Shown here: positions 25,762 to 33,553 of the stretch, piece after piece | Layout of the letters: the number at the start of each line of letters is the position of its first letter | Position numbering within the stretch: the first letter of the stretch is position 1 | Program-made: the position numbers and the translations under genes | Notes under the pieces: generated by a model | The model's input: only the letters and a program-made list of their open reading frames with translations | The model's database searches: none | What the model was told of the DNA's origin: nothing | From: a virus | Direction: 5' to 3' (one strand) | Length of the DNA: 48,182 nucleotides | Virus record (IMG/VR): IMGVR_UViG_3300031705_000594 | Location: 1-48,182 of that record

Positions 25762-25796
25762 TTGATTTTTTAGGTTATTTACAAAGAGAATGATAA

Positions 25797-25814
25797 TTGC
25801 ACTGAGTAGTGCAA
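25797..25814 (-). terminator. Hairpin after the 350-residue gene
   Basis: TTGCACT-GAGT-AGTGCAA, perfect seven-base-pair stem just beyond the stop at 25825; no long T-run follows on the minus strand. Confidence 0.4.
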
Positions 25815-25824
25815 TCAAGGGATA

Positions 25825-26826
25825 CTACAAGTCTAATACAACTCCAGTGGAAAATGGTGCATTAGTAACCACTAGTCTTAAATTGTTTTTATGCGTTTCT
25901 GGATTCTTTAATAACTTAGACAAGCCTAATGTATTTTTTTCATCATATGCTACTTGAACTGTCTGGTTATCTGCTAAGTCACGCTTACGCATTCTAAAAT
26001 AGAAATTACCTATTTTATTAATATACTCTTCTACTGTATAGAATTTTCCATTTAAATTCAATATATTATTATCACCAACTTCACCAATAGCATTCATAGG
26101 ACCCACATACATATAATCAATAGGACCGCCCATTTCTTCGTTACCTCTCATGATGCTTTCTACATAATCATCTGGTACACGAACAAATATTTCTGGAATA
26201 TGCTTTGCTGCGATAATATCACCATTGCTTAATCCCAATTCATTCTTCATAAACTCTTCAATTCTTGCGAATATCTTTTTGAATAAATCTGGGGCTACTG
26301 AATTAATGCCCGCTGCACCACCACCACCTAATGAAGGAGCAGTTGTTCCTTTCATTGAGATACCATAATCTTTACCAGTACTATCAGTTATGAATATATC
26401 AATGTATCGTTCTTTGTTCATTGCATTCATTCCCTCATTACTACGGGATGACTGCGCTGTAATACCCATTGTGTCAATAACACTGCCTGGGTTATTATTG
26501 ATAATGTTTATTAAACCATATTCTTGCTTTTCAGAAGTTTCTTTTTTACTACCAATACCACCGAATTCTTTTGTTTTCAGTAATTGAGTGAGTCGTATTG
26601 AACCACCATCTACCAACTCAAATATCGCTGGTATATCATTCTTCTGCAAACGCTCAATCACATCTGAATCATTAACTAACACAATAGATGGCTCAGTCTC
26701 TCCAACTTTTACAAATGGAGAACCCGATTGGATTTTTGCTATGAATGTTTCCAAACGTTTGCCTCCATATTTGCGTAACTCTTGTTGAGTTAGCGATGCT
26801 TCTTGTAAAAATTGTATTGCTTTCAT
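25825..26826 (-). CDS. Candidate capsid-targeted protein (333 aa), function unknown
   Basis: 333 residues from the ATG at 26826. The N-terminus MKAIQFLQEASL strongly recalls the T4 capsid-targeting sequence MKTYQEFIAE-A, with a gp21-type L-x-E cleavage site after residue 9. The rest has Gly-rich and Asn-rich stretches (YGISMKGTTAPSLGGGGAAG) and several beta-like segments, with no enzyme motif recognised. First of a block of genes with similar leaders. If the leader works as in T4, the protein is packed in the prohead, trimmed by the phage protease and injected with the DNA. Confidence 0.7.
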   Translation of the reverse strand: MKAIQFLQEASLTQQELRKYGGKRLETFIAKIQSGSPFVKVGETEPSIVLVNDSDVIERLQKNDIPAIFELVDGGSIRLTQLLKTKEFGGIGSKKETSEKQEYGLINIINNNPGSVIDTMGITAQSSRSNEGMNAMNKERYIDIFITDSTGKDYGISMKGTTAPSLGGGGAAGINSVAPDLFKKIFARIEEFMKNELGLSNGDIIAAKHIPEIFVRVPDDYVESIMRGNEEMGGPIDYMYVGPMNAIGEVGDNNILNLNGKFYTVEEYINKIGNFYFRMRKRDLADNQTVQVAYDEKNTLGLSKLLKNPETHKNNLRLVVTNAPFSTGVVLDL

Positions 26827-26839
26827 AATAGTTCTCTTA

Positions 26840-27001
26840 TTAAGATGGTATGCACTTATTGCACTGACATGAATCACACACTTTAATTCGTCTAGGCGGT
26901 TCGCCCAAGATGGTTAGTGTGCGATATTTTGCGGCGTGTCCATGACAGATTCCACCACATTGCTTGCATTCTGTCTTACTTTCCAGTGAGGGTTCAAACA
27001 T
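26840..27001 (-). CDS. 53-aa cysteine-rich zinc-finger-like protein
   Basis: 53 residues in an apparent gap between two larger genes. Seven cysteines and two histidines: CKQCGGICHGH near the start and CDSCQCNKC near the end, enough for two zinc sites. Its ATG overlaps the stop of the preceding gene (TAATG); there is only a weak A-rich ribosome site. A small DNA- or protein-binding zinc protein is likely, partner unknown. Confidence 0.6.
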   Translation of the reverse strand: MFEPSLESKTECKQCGGICHGHAAKYRTLTILGEPPRRIKVCDSCQCNKCIPS

Positions 27002-28038
27002 TACTTTTTCGCGTTTAATTTTGCTTTCTTTCTAGCAGATTCAAACATAGATGATGCCTGTTCTGCAACATGTACAGTATCTAGCAAATATGCTGATACA
27101 CCAGCCGTTGATTTTAATTTCCAAATCGCTGCTGCTTTGGTTGCTGCTTCATAACTAGTAGATGCTTTAACTTCAATTGGTTGCTTCTTTACATGAAGCA
27201 CTTTATACGGACGCAATGCTTCTTCTTCTGTAACACCTACTACAGTTGGTGCTAGTGGTAGATTTTCAAGAGATTTAACTGCATCGTAACCTGTCTTGAT
27301 CTCAGTAATGATCTCGTACGCTGCGCGTAACTTATCAAGCACTTCTTGTGATACTTCTTCTTCATCTTGTACCATTTTGTGTAGACGTGTTGCACTTTTT
27401 GCAAGCATGTACAATGTGTACTTAGCCATTACACCAGTGTCTTCTTCTTCACTTAATACGCCTTCGTTAATTTTTTTGTTTGTCATGGGGATTTCCTGTT
27501 TGGTTGATTCTTCAATTTTACGAATTACGTTGTAGCCTTGGCTATCATCAATTCTGTATGTGTCGTTATGTACTGGGATAGATTTTCTAGATTTACCAAA
27601 TCCTACAATTACTGTTCGCTTATCTTTATCAAGATTGACTCCTACTATTTCTGCTACATTAGTATCATCAATTTCAATATAAACTGTATCACCACGTCCA
27701 ATCAAGTTAGAAACTTCTTGTGATAACGGTAATGTTGAGTTTTTACCAGATTCATCAAATTGGCTGCCATGCTTTATTGATTTACCTGACATCTTGCGCC
27801 ACCATTTTTTCATCTTACTTGATAACTTCTTACGATCCGCTGGATCTCGTATATCAAATTCATCAGTATATGAATCAATAATTTCTATAATAAACTGCTG
27901 CTCACTAGAATCGTGTATATTATATAGATTTATAATCTCAGTTCCATATTCTATTGCATCTGCGCCGTACATGTGATTCCAATTCGCAAGGTCTTTTTTC
28001 TTTATTTTTGTGTTTTCACTTAATTGATTAAATCTCAT
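27001..28038 (-). CDS. Candidate capsid-targeted protein (345 aa) with an internal start
   Basis: The N-terminus MRFNQLSENT fits the leader pattern of the block (L-S-E at 6-8). Residues 110-165 look like a beta-rich SH3/KOW-type domain (RGDTVYIEIDD, EIVGVNLDKD). From M185 the sequence restarts as MTNKKINEGVLSEEED with an AGGA ribosome site (ATG at 27486), so a 161-residue C-terminal protein with its own leader-like start may also be made. The C-terminal part is Ala/Lys-rich and helical. Function unknown. Confidence 0.65.
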   Translation of the reverse strand: MRFNQLSENTKIKKKDLANWNHMYGADAIEYGTEIINLYNIHDSSEQQFIIEIIDSYTDEFDIRDPADRKKLSSKMKKWWRKMSGKSIKHGSQFDESGKNSTLPLSQEVSNLIGRGDTVYIEIDDTNVAEIVGVNLDKDKRTVIVGFGKSRKSIPVHNDTYRIDDSQGYNVIRKIEESTKQEIPMTNKKINEGVLSEEEDTGVMAKYTLYMLAKSATRLHKMVQDEEEVSQEVLDKLRAAYEIITEIKTGYDAVKSLENLPLAPTVVGVTEEEALRPYKVLHVKKQPIEVKASTSYEAATKAAAIWKLKSTAGVSAYLLDTVHVAEQASSMFESARKKAKLNAKK

Positions 28039-28040
28039 TT

Positions 28041-28244
28041 CTATTTCTTATCCAGTTTGTATTGCCTAAAGCCTTTAAATGATTTATTTGATTTTCCTGA
28101 ACCTAAATGTCCTTTCGGATCAACTGCCTTTCTAGAAGCCATTTTGGTAGTTCCGGGAGTCATTGGAAACGAAACACTGGCTATATTGCCTGCCATTGTA
28201 TCACCTGCTGCTGCCTCTTCACTTATAATTTCATTAATTTTCAT
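28041..28244 (-). CDS. Small candidate capsid-targeted protein (67 aa)
   Basis: 67 residues from the ATG at 28244: MKINEIISEEAAAG, with I-S-E then a small-residue stretch, like a cleavable T4-type capsid leader. The rest is Gly/Lys-rich and basic (HLGSGKSNKSFKGFRQYKLDKK), compatible with packing against DNA, as T4 internal proteins do. There is no Shine-Dalgarno sequence before the ATG, only AT-rich sequence. Confidence 0.6.
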   Translation of the reverse strand: MKINEIISEEAAAGDTMAGNIASVSFPMTPGTTKMASRKAVDPKGHLGSGKSNKSFKGFRQYKLDKK

Positions 28245-28269
28245 AATATTATTTATGCAATAATGCACT

Positions 28270-28503
28270 TTACTCCTTATCTGTTTGCTTAACTAATTGC
28301 TTCGATATACGTCTATCTTGCTTTTTGCTAGACTTCTTCGCTTTCTGTTTCTTTGCAACTACTGTCCTATGTTCATATAATTCATAATCTTCTTCGTCTT
28401 TATGTTCTAGTCCTGTCCATATTTTTGCATCTTCTTTTGCAACACTATTCATAGGACCATGTAAATCTTCGATGTCATGGTGTTCTACTTTCTTGTTAGC
28501 CAT
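28270..28503 (-). CDS. Unknown charged protein (77 aa)
   Basis: 77 residues, starting MANKKVEHHDIEDLHGP and ending in a strongly basic Lys/Ser-rich tail (KKQKAKKSSKKQDRR). No domain recognised. A GGGAGA ribosome site and a late-like motif (28523-28530) precede it. Could be a DNA-binding internal protein, judging from charge and neighbours only. Confidence 0.6.
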   Translation of the reverse strand: MANKKVEHHDIEDLHGPMNSVAKEDAKIWTGLEHKDEEDYELYEHRTVVAKKQKAKKSSKKQDRRISKQLVKQTDKE

Positions 28504-28522
28504 AAATTGTCTCCCTACATAA

Positions 28523-28530
28523 CTATTTAT
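28523..28530 (-). promoter_or_regulatory. T4-late-like promoter motif (ATAAATAG)
   Basis: Minus-strand GATAAATAG about 20 bases before the 28503 start; overlaps the end of the GNAT gene. Confidence 0.45.
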
Positions 28531-28907
28531 CTATAAAATTGAACTCTCATCTTTGCATTATTTGCAACTTTTAAACTCGCTTTATTATCTGGGTTAATCA
28601 TGCACCACAATTGTCTATCGTAAAATATTTCTTTTATTTCCTTAATCGCTGCGGTCGCTATACCATTATTTTGATATATACTTGCAACCAAATATGCAGT
28701 CTCGTGTGTATCTTTTATCTCTATTGCACCTGCAAGTATACCACCGTTAATCCAAATACCCCATGTATTATACTCAGTAATAAATGATAACGCTACTTCT
28801 TTTGTAAATGGCCACGTGATGTATGCTGCTTCTGCTATATCTTTCTTTACGATGGCTTGCAGTTTATATACATCAGTAGCCTTTAATCTACATACAGTAA
28901 TATTCAT
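28527..28907 (-). CDS. GNAT-family N-acetyltransferase-like protein
   Basis: 126 residues, short for a GNAT. The acetyl-CoA-binding segment reads YQNNGIATAAIKEI (Q/R-x-x-G-x-A/G), preceded by TAYLVASIY and followed by INPDNKASLKVANNAKM, the standard RimJ/RimI-like C-terminal motif (N-x-x-S-x-x-x-x-x-x-x-M). It should transfer an acetyl group to an amine of a protein or small molecule. It lies within the capsid-leader gene block but has no leader of its own. Its ATG overlaps the stop of the upstream gene (TAATG). Confidence 0.75.
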   Translation of the reverse strand: MNITVCRLKATDVYKLQAIVKKDIAEAAYITWPFTKEVALSFITEYNTWGIWINGGILAGAIEIKDTHETAYLVASIYQNNGIATAAIKEIKEIFYDRQLWCMINPDNKASLKVANNAKMRVQFYR

Positions 28908-29413
28908 TATTTCTCTATATCTTGTTCACTTATGGTTACATTTGGATACTGCTTATTAAATACCTTCACCAATGCTCGTCTGTCAAAATCATGTGCAGTA
29001 CGCCTTGATACTAACGCTGCTAGTTTGTTTAAACCATACGATGGGAATTCCACATGAAAACTAGACATCATTTCTGCTGCTTTATTATACATCTTTGCAT
29101 GTGATGGAAGCACCATACCCATTAATGCTCCTATAGACTCGTCTAAGACATTATCTGTGGTTGCGGCGAGTCTAATGTCATTGGTGTACTCAATTTCGTT
29201 AACAATGCCATTAGCGATACGTACACTTGCTCTATCCATCATACGCTTCACTTTCATGATGCCTTTACCAGTTTTAAACAATCCTTTCAACACTGGAACT
29301 GTCATAGTCAATGCTGCGCTTAATGCTACTATCTCTTCACCAGACAATGACATCAATGTCTTTGCTATTTCCATAGCGTCTTCTTTAATGGTAACTACTT
29401 CATTAATTTTCAT
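28907..29413 (-). CDS. Candidate capsid-targeted protein (168 aa), function unknown
   Basis: 168 residues with the leader MKINEVVTIKEDAMEI (I-K-E at 9-11). A hydrophobic stretch IVALSAALTMTVPVLKGLF (about 29-47) could be an amphipathic or membrane-inserting helix. The rest is helical and basic in places. No enzyme motif recognised. AGGAG precedes the ATG. If injected, a membrane-active helix would suit a role at DNA entry, but that is speculation. Confidence 0.65.
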   Translation of the reverse strand: MKINEVVTIKEDAMEIAKTLMSLSGEEIVALSAALTMTVPVLKGLFKTGKGIMKVKRMMDRASVRIANGIVNEIEYTNDIRLAATTDNVLDESIGALMGMVLPSHAKMYNKAAEMMSSFHVEFPSYGLNKLAALVSRRTAHDFDRRALVKVFNKQYPNVTISEQDIEK

Positions 29414-29415
29414 TC

Positions 29416-30414
29416 TTATTCTCCTAGTCCCATATTAAATAATTTATGAGATGAACTGCCGCCCAATATAGGCGGACCCTTCTTTGTTATTTTGTTTCCG
29501 AACTTTGCTGCTTGTCGCTCAGTTTCACCCGGCTTTACATCTACTGTGGTATTAACGCCCTGTACAATCTTTCCATCTTCTACTATTGATTCGTTTACTT
29601 TAAACTCCCAAGAGTCAATTTTGCTAGGAACAATAACACCACGAGGCGCTGAATATCTACTTACATCTAGCGTATCTTGCCACCATACTCCATCAAGTCC
29701 TGCTTGCTCTGCATATAAGGGTAGAACAAAATCTAGTACACCAGTTGCTTCCATGCGTTTCTGTCTTGCTGCTTTTTTCAGTTTATCAGTTGGAACAATC
29801 CCACCCTTGTCTACTTCAACGTCATAGTGTTCTAATTCACCATCATATTCATATTCTGCATCTGCCATTGAGGTGAATGTTTGACATAAAGTATCTTCCA
29901 TTTCATCATCGTAAGCACATACTGTAACCGTTTCTTGCTGGGCTAAGTATTCATTTTCAATTGCCCATTGTTTGATTACTTCGTCATGCGAATCTGTAAG
30001 TGCATGTGCATTTAGGAATCTGTTTCCATTTTTGATAGCACTATATGTATCCCCAGTTACATGTCCTCTAGCAATCTTTTTCCAATCTTCTGGATGGGTA
30101 CTCACGCTCAACCCTGCGCCCTCATATCCATCACGCTTCTTTGACGCATCTAATGTGCCAACATGATATAAATCTTTCACTGATGTAACTGGCAATGCCG
30201 GCGATTGGTCTTCTTGTACCAACTTACTATGACGATCCTTAAATACTTTCTTGTCACCTTTCGTCGTCTTCATAACAGGATGATTATTCTTGTCTTTAGT
30301 GAATCCCTTTACTACCGCTTTACTATTCTTGAATTTACCAACCAATACCTCATCGCCTACTTCTATATCAGGCAATTCTAATTTTGCTGGTTCTACTATT
30401 TCGTTTATTTTCAT
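29416..30414 (-). CDS. Candidate injected ADP-ribosyltransferase-like protein
   Basis: 332 residues. Leader MKINEIVEPA (I-V-E at 6-8), then a small KOW/SH3-like domain (residues 18-65, VGDEVLVGKFKN ... VFKDRHSKL) found in many phage proteins. The main part has LYHVGTLD (H84) and GAGLSVSTHPEDW, which resembles the first half of H-Y-E-type ADP-ribosyltransferases. It ends with DGVWWQDTLDVSRYSAPRGV, as in some phage ART-like proteins. The parallel is T4 Alt, an ADP-ribosyltransferase carried in the capsid. The ART assignment is tentative; no full catalytic triad can be proven by eye. Confidence 0.5.
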   Translation of the reverse strand: MKINEIVEPAKLELPDIEVGDEVLVGKFKNSKAVVKGFTKDKNNHPVMKTTKGDKKVFKDRHSKLVQEDQSPALPVTSVKDLYHVGTLDASKKRDGYEGAGLSVSTHPEDWKKIARGHVTGDTYSAIKNGNRFLNAHALTDSHDEVIKQWAIENEYLAQQETVTVCAYDDEMEDTLCQTFTSMADAEYEYDGELEHYDVEVDKGGIVPTDKLKKAARQKRMEATGVLDFVLPLYAEQAGLDGVWWQDTLDVSRYSAPRGVIVPSKIDSWEFKVNESIVEDGKIVQGVNTTVDVKPGETERQAAKFGNKITKKGPPILGGSSSHKLFNMGLGE

Positions 30415-31277
30415 ACGTGATCCTTTAGTTCATCTGGAATACCAACTGCACCTACTTGTGCATTATTTGCAAAATTTGCAAATATCGTATTTTTATCTTC
30501 ATCTGTGAAATTCTGTGTTACCGCATCTACCAATGTCTCAAGACTATACAACACATCACTATCACCTAGGTTTAATACATCTGCAATCTGCTCATCTGTC
30601 TTCCAAGGTCCAGCAATTATTGTGTTCTTGTTTTTTGCTGTGAATCCATTACCATCTTTTCTTGGTACTGGTGTACGATTAACACGAACTAATCCATCTC
30701 TTGGGCTAAACATAAACATTTCTGTTTCTTCATATCGTCCGTCTGGTAGTTGATTACCACGATTTTCTCTATTAAATACTGCTGCAATTGACGCAACCAT
30801 AATGTTACGATGCATACCTTTGTACTTACTTGAACGACCATCATCTGACATTCCTGCTTCATGTGGTGAATGATAATACACCTTCATCCAATCAGGATCG
30901 CCTGGCATAAAATCAACTTGGACAAAACCAGTTCTATCTTTTCCATCAACTTCTTTACTGTCATCATAATCTTGTATTTTTACTTTTGTCATGATAACAC
31001 TACTCTTTGACGTATCAATTATTTCTGGAATAGTCTTTAATTTTTCATAGAAGGCTGGGATATCTTCTGCTGGGATATTTAATGCTACATCAATATCACC
31101 TGAAAATTGCTTCTTACCCACTGAACCTAATACATTGTTAAGCAAATCAATACCTAACACTTTCTCTAATGATTGCAATGTGGGAGTTATTTCGGATACA
31201 TGGATTGCACCAACTCCTGGGAACGCGCCCTTACCTTCTGTGATTCTCATTGAACCATCAAATTCATTTAATCTCAT
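30411..31277 (-). CDS. Nucleotidyltransferase-fold protein, candidate capsid cargo
   Basis: 288 residues. Leader-like start MRLNEFDGSMRITEGKG (I-T-E at 12-14). The nucleotidyltransferase signature follows: G51-S-V-G-K-K-Q-F-S-G-D61-I-D63, then a third acidic residue in GFVQVDFM (D122). These are the two-metal carboxylates of the Pol beta/MNT superfamily. The C-terminal half is unlike known tRNA or antibiotic nucleotidyltransferases. It may transfer a nucleotide to a protein or RNA of the host. Ribosome site AAGGA. Confidence 0.7.
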   Translation of the reverse strand: MRLNEFDGSMRITEGKGAFPGVGAIHVSEITPTLQSLEKVLGIDLLNNVLGSVGKKQFSGDIDVALNIPAEDIPAFYEKLKTIPEIIDTSKSSVIMTKVKIQDYDDSKEVDGKDRTGFVQVDFMPGDPDWMKVYYHSPHEAGMSDDGRSSKYKGMHRNIMVASIAAVFNRENRGNQLPDGRYEETEMFMFSPRDGLVRVNRTPVPRKDGNGFTAKNKNTIIAGPWKTDEQIADVLNLGDSDVLYSLETLVDAVTQNFTDEDKNTIFANFANNAQVGAVGIPDELKDHV

Positions 31278-31280
31278 AAT

Positions 31281-31520
31281 CTAATCCTTTTCATACGGCT
31301 TTTCGCCTGTCATTTTTGGCAACGAAAACCATAGTTTAAACCATTCGGGCGTGCCAGGCTTGATGTCATGCTCTCGTTCAAGTTTACGTTTTTCTGAACC
31401 CGTAATTGATATATTAGATTCATCATCTCCGTCTACAATATCCTTATCGGTATTGTACGGTTGATAAATTCCTGCTAATATTTTTAGTTGTTTAATTTCT
31501 TCTTCTAAAGACATGGACAT
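31281..31520 (-). CDS. Unknown small phage protein (79 aa)
   Basis: 79 residues. The C-terminus has PEWFKLWFSLPKMTGEKPYEK, a segment I have seen in short proteins of marine phages, without known function. AGAGG and a late-like motif (31548-31555) stand upstream. Translation may start at the first or third codon (MSMS). Confidence 0.6.
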   Translation of the reverse strand: MSMSLEEEIKQLKILAGIYQPYNTDKDIVDGDDESNISITGSEKRKLEREHDIKPGTPEWFKLWFSLPKMTGEKPYEKD

Positions 31521-31547
31521 GACATAATACCTCTATTAATTATAGTA

Positions 31548-31555
31548 GTATTTAT
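31548..31555 (-). promoter_or_regulatory. T4-late-like promoter motif (ATAAATAC)
   Basis: Minus-strand ATAAATAC 28 bases before the 31520 start. Confidence 0.5.
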
Positions 31556-31590
31556 GCTGTTGTTTAATTTACTGAGAGTTTTAAAGTACA

Positions 31591-31992
31591 CTAACTTCTG
31601 CACAATGCTTCAAGCATCTTGAAATAATCCCAAGCATCTTGAACTGCGGGTGTCATATGTTCTTCTAACGGTATAATGTTGTACCAATAATTTGGCAAAC
31701 TACTTATTGAATCTAGCACGTGTGTGCGTTCTCGTTTTACTAATTTTCCATCAAATAACAAATCATCTATCAAATTGTGAACATCTTCTTTATCGTAGAA
31801 ATTCAATTTATGTCTGTTATTTCCCATCATCAAATGAATAGGATCAATCGTATTCTTCCAGAATATATTCCATTGGTCGTCATCTCTGAAATCAATTTCA
31901 ACGCAAGTTACTATTAGTAACACATCGCTATAATCTACTTTCTTTTCTAGAATATCGCTCAAGCAACGGACTAAATCAAATCCAAGTAACAT
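31591..31992 (-). CDS. Unknown protein (133 aa)
   Basis: 133 residues, acidic, helical, no motif recognised. Its ATG overlaps the stop of the preceding gene (TAATG). It lies in a group of three unknown genes transcribed from the sigma70-like promoter at 32579-32607. Confidence 0.6.
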   Translation of the reverse strand: MLLGFDLVRCLSDILEKKVDYSDVLLIVTCVEIDFRDDDQWNIFWKNTIDPIHLMMGNNRHKLNFYDKEDVHNLIDDLLFDGKLVKRERTHVLDSISSLPNYWYNIIPLEEHMTPAVQDAWDYFKMLEALCRS

Positions 31993-32258
31993 TACTTATT
32001 TTGTAACAACTTTATGTTTAATATGAAATTTTCAACAATCAATTTTGTGACCGTTGCAAGTAACACTACTTCGTGATCATCTGGGCTTCGCATCATATGA
32101 TCAGACAATACCTGATTCGCTATGAGGTTATATGCTGACTCTTCACTCACATTTAACTCTTCCCAATTAATGGGATCTTCAATTTCTACTTCTCTTGCGA
32201 TTTCTACTAATTGCTCTACTGTGGGTATTTTATTATTCATACTTATATTTAGTATCAT
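31992..32258 (-). CDS. Unknown protein (82-88 aa)
   Basis: 82 or 88 residues depending on whether the ATG at 32240 or 32258 is used; neither has a good ribosome site. Acidic and helical (VEQLVEIAREVEIEDPINWE). Overlaps both neighbours. Function unknown. Confidence 0.55.
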   Translation of the reverse strand: MILNISMNNKIPTVEQLVEIAREVEIEDPINWEELNVSEESAYNLIANQVLSDHMMRSPDDHEVVLLATVTKLIVENFILNIKLLQNK

Positions 32259-32571
32259 TACGAGAATTTATTCGGGGTAGGTTAATAAAGAACGCTGTTT
32301 CAATCTTATCAATATCGGTTGTAGACAACCATGCGGTGATAGCAAGACGATAGCAATCAGATGCATGATCTAACTCAAATCTTATATCAAGATTATTAGG
32401 GTCTTCTATATTACATAGATGTTTACCTAAAGCATCATTCACATACCAATCAGATAGATATGGGTAATATCCCATCTTCTCACGTGGTGGTGTTTCTGCG
32501 TGTATCTGATATTCGTAACGTGAGATGGTTATTACATGTACGGTAACGTGTAGCATTTCTATTATTTTCAT
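32233..32571 (-). CDS. Unknown protein, possibly translated from a leaderless mRNA
   Basis: 112 residues, mixed alpha/beta, no known motif. The ATG at 32571 lies only eight bases after the TATAAT of the promoter, so the transcript should begin at about the A or one base before, leaving no room for a ribosome site; none is visible. The next in-frame ATG (32556) also lacks one. Function unknown. Confidence 0.6.
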   Translation of the reverse strand: MKIIEMLHVTVHVITISRYEYQIHAETPPREKMGYYPYLSDWYVNDALGKHLCNIEDPNNLDIRFELDHASDCYRLAITAWLSTTDIDKIETAFFINLPRINSRNDTKYKYE

Positions 32572-32578
32572 AAAGAAT

Positions 32579-32607
32579 ATTATAACACAATAATGATACT
32601 ACGTCAA
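32579..32607 (-). promoter_or_regulatory. Sigma70-type promoter (TTGACG, 17, TATAAT)
   Basis: Minus strand; one mismatch in the -35. It adjoins the stop of the 32608 gene and serves the three unknown genes to its left. Confidence 0.75.
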
Positions 32608-33174
32608 CTAGATTATTCCGCGTCTTTCTAACCATTCCAATATTTCATTATTATCAAACTCTGGTGCGCGACGATGCGTTTCTGTAAGACTATCCCAATC
32701 TCGCAATGCTGGATGCGTTTTTTCTGATGAATTGAAATAAGATCCATGTCTCCAACCTTCAGACACTTTCTCACTAACCCAGCGATTATGATGCCACTTC
32801 TTCATATCAAACACTGCTTGATTTTTTACATCTTCATCAATATGAACTGAACTATCCATACTTCCCATTATACCAGCATCATATTGACTAGACAATTCAA
32901 TATCAAAATCACCATCAAATTGATAATCCCAGACATTAACAATAAACAATGCTTCTTCTGCTGTGATATCACGTGTTAACGGGACAACATATGTATGAGG
33001 GAAATCGCAATCTGCACAATGACCATACTCCATGCCTATTAGATCTTCACCTAACTGATACTTTAATACTGTTTCAATTGGTGAAAATTCCTTAACTGCC
33101 TTATACCAAGTTAATGCTTGTACTTGTGTTAACGGCTCTGCTGTTTTTAATTGAATGTGATGCTGATAATACAT
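32608..33174 (-). CDS. Unknown protein (188 aa)
   Basis: 188 residues from the ATG at 33174 (AGGA site); the longer frame from 33237 overlaps the membrane protein gene. It contains HCADCDFPHTYVVPL, a C-x-x-C near residue 57 that could bind metal, and several Trp-rich segments. No family recognised. Ends in ILEWLERRGII. Confidence 0.6.
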   Translation of the reverse strand: MYYQHHIQLKTAEPLTQVQALTWYKAVKEFSPIETVLKYQLGEDLIGMEYGHCADCDFPHTYVVPLTRDITAEEALFIVNVWDYQFDGDFDIELSSQYDAGIMGSMDSSVHIDEDVKNQAVFDMKKWHHNRWVSEKVSEGWRHGSYFNSSEKTHPALRDWDSLTETHRRAPEFDNNEILEWLERRGII

Positions 33175-33194
33175 TTTACTTAATCCTTTTGTTT

Positions 33195-33446
33195 TTATGT
33201 TTTTTGTGAATCTGAACTCACATACAGACCAAACCATGCTGCGCCTGCACCCACTATGACTGATACTAATCCCGCTTGTGCCATGTTAGGATCTTCTAGT
33301 AGCATGAACCATTGCGATACATCATATAACAAATAGATATATACACTAATGAATGCTCTTGGAAACAATCTCAATCTATCAAACCAATATGGAAATGCTT
33401 CTAGCATACTTACTTTACCGTCTTCATTTAAATCTGTATTTGACAT
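33195..33446 (-). CDS. Small membrane protein with EF-hand-like loop (candidate holin)
   Basis: 83 residues from the ATG at 33446. The start has DLNEDGKVSM, which fits an EF-hand calcium loop (D-x-N-x-D-G-x-V). Then come two likely membrane helices: FPRAFISVYIYLLYDVSQWF and AGLVSVIVGAGAAWFGLYV. Size and two-helix topology suit a holin, but the spanins are some 9 kb away and no endolysin is present in the window. A late-like motif lies 25 bases upstream, so late expression is likely. Confidence 0.6.
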   Translation of the reverse strand: MSNTDLNEDGKVSMLEAFPYWFDRLRLFPRAFISVYIYLLYDVSQWFMLLEDPNMAQAGLVSVIVGAGAAWFGLYVSSDSQKT

Positions 33447-33470
33447 ATTTACTTCCTCTATTATATGATA

Positions 33471-33478
33471 GTATTTAT
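33471..33478 (-). promoter_or_regulatory. T4-late-like promoter motif (ATAAATAC)
   Basis: Minus-strand TATAAATAC 25 bases before the 33446 start. Confidence 0.55.
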
Positions 33479-33493
33479 ATAAAGTCAAGCCGT

Positions 33494-33532
33494 AAAAAAA
33501 CCGAGCATGCAGGAAAACATACTCGGTTTTTT
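33494..33532 (-). terminator. Terminator after the 101-residue virion-type gene
   Basis: AAAAAACCGAG ... CTCGGTTTTTT stem with a T-run on both strands, just beyond the stop of 33554-33859. Confidence 0.8.
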
Positions 33533-33553
33533 AATTAACTTAAAACGTTAGTC

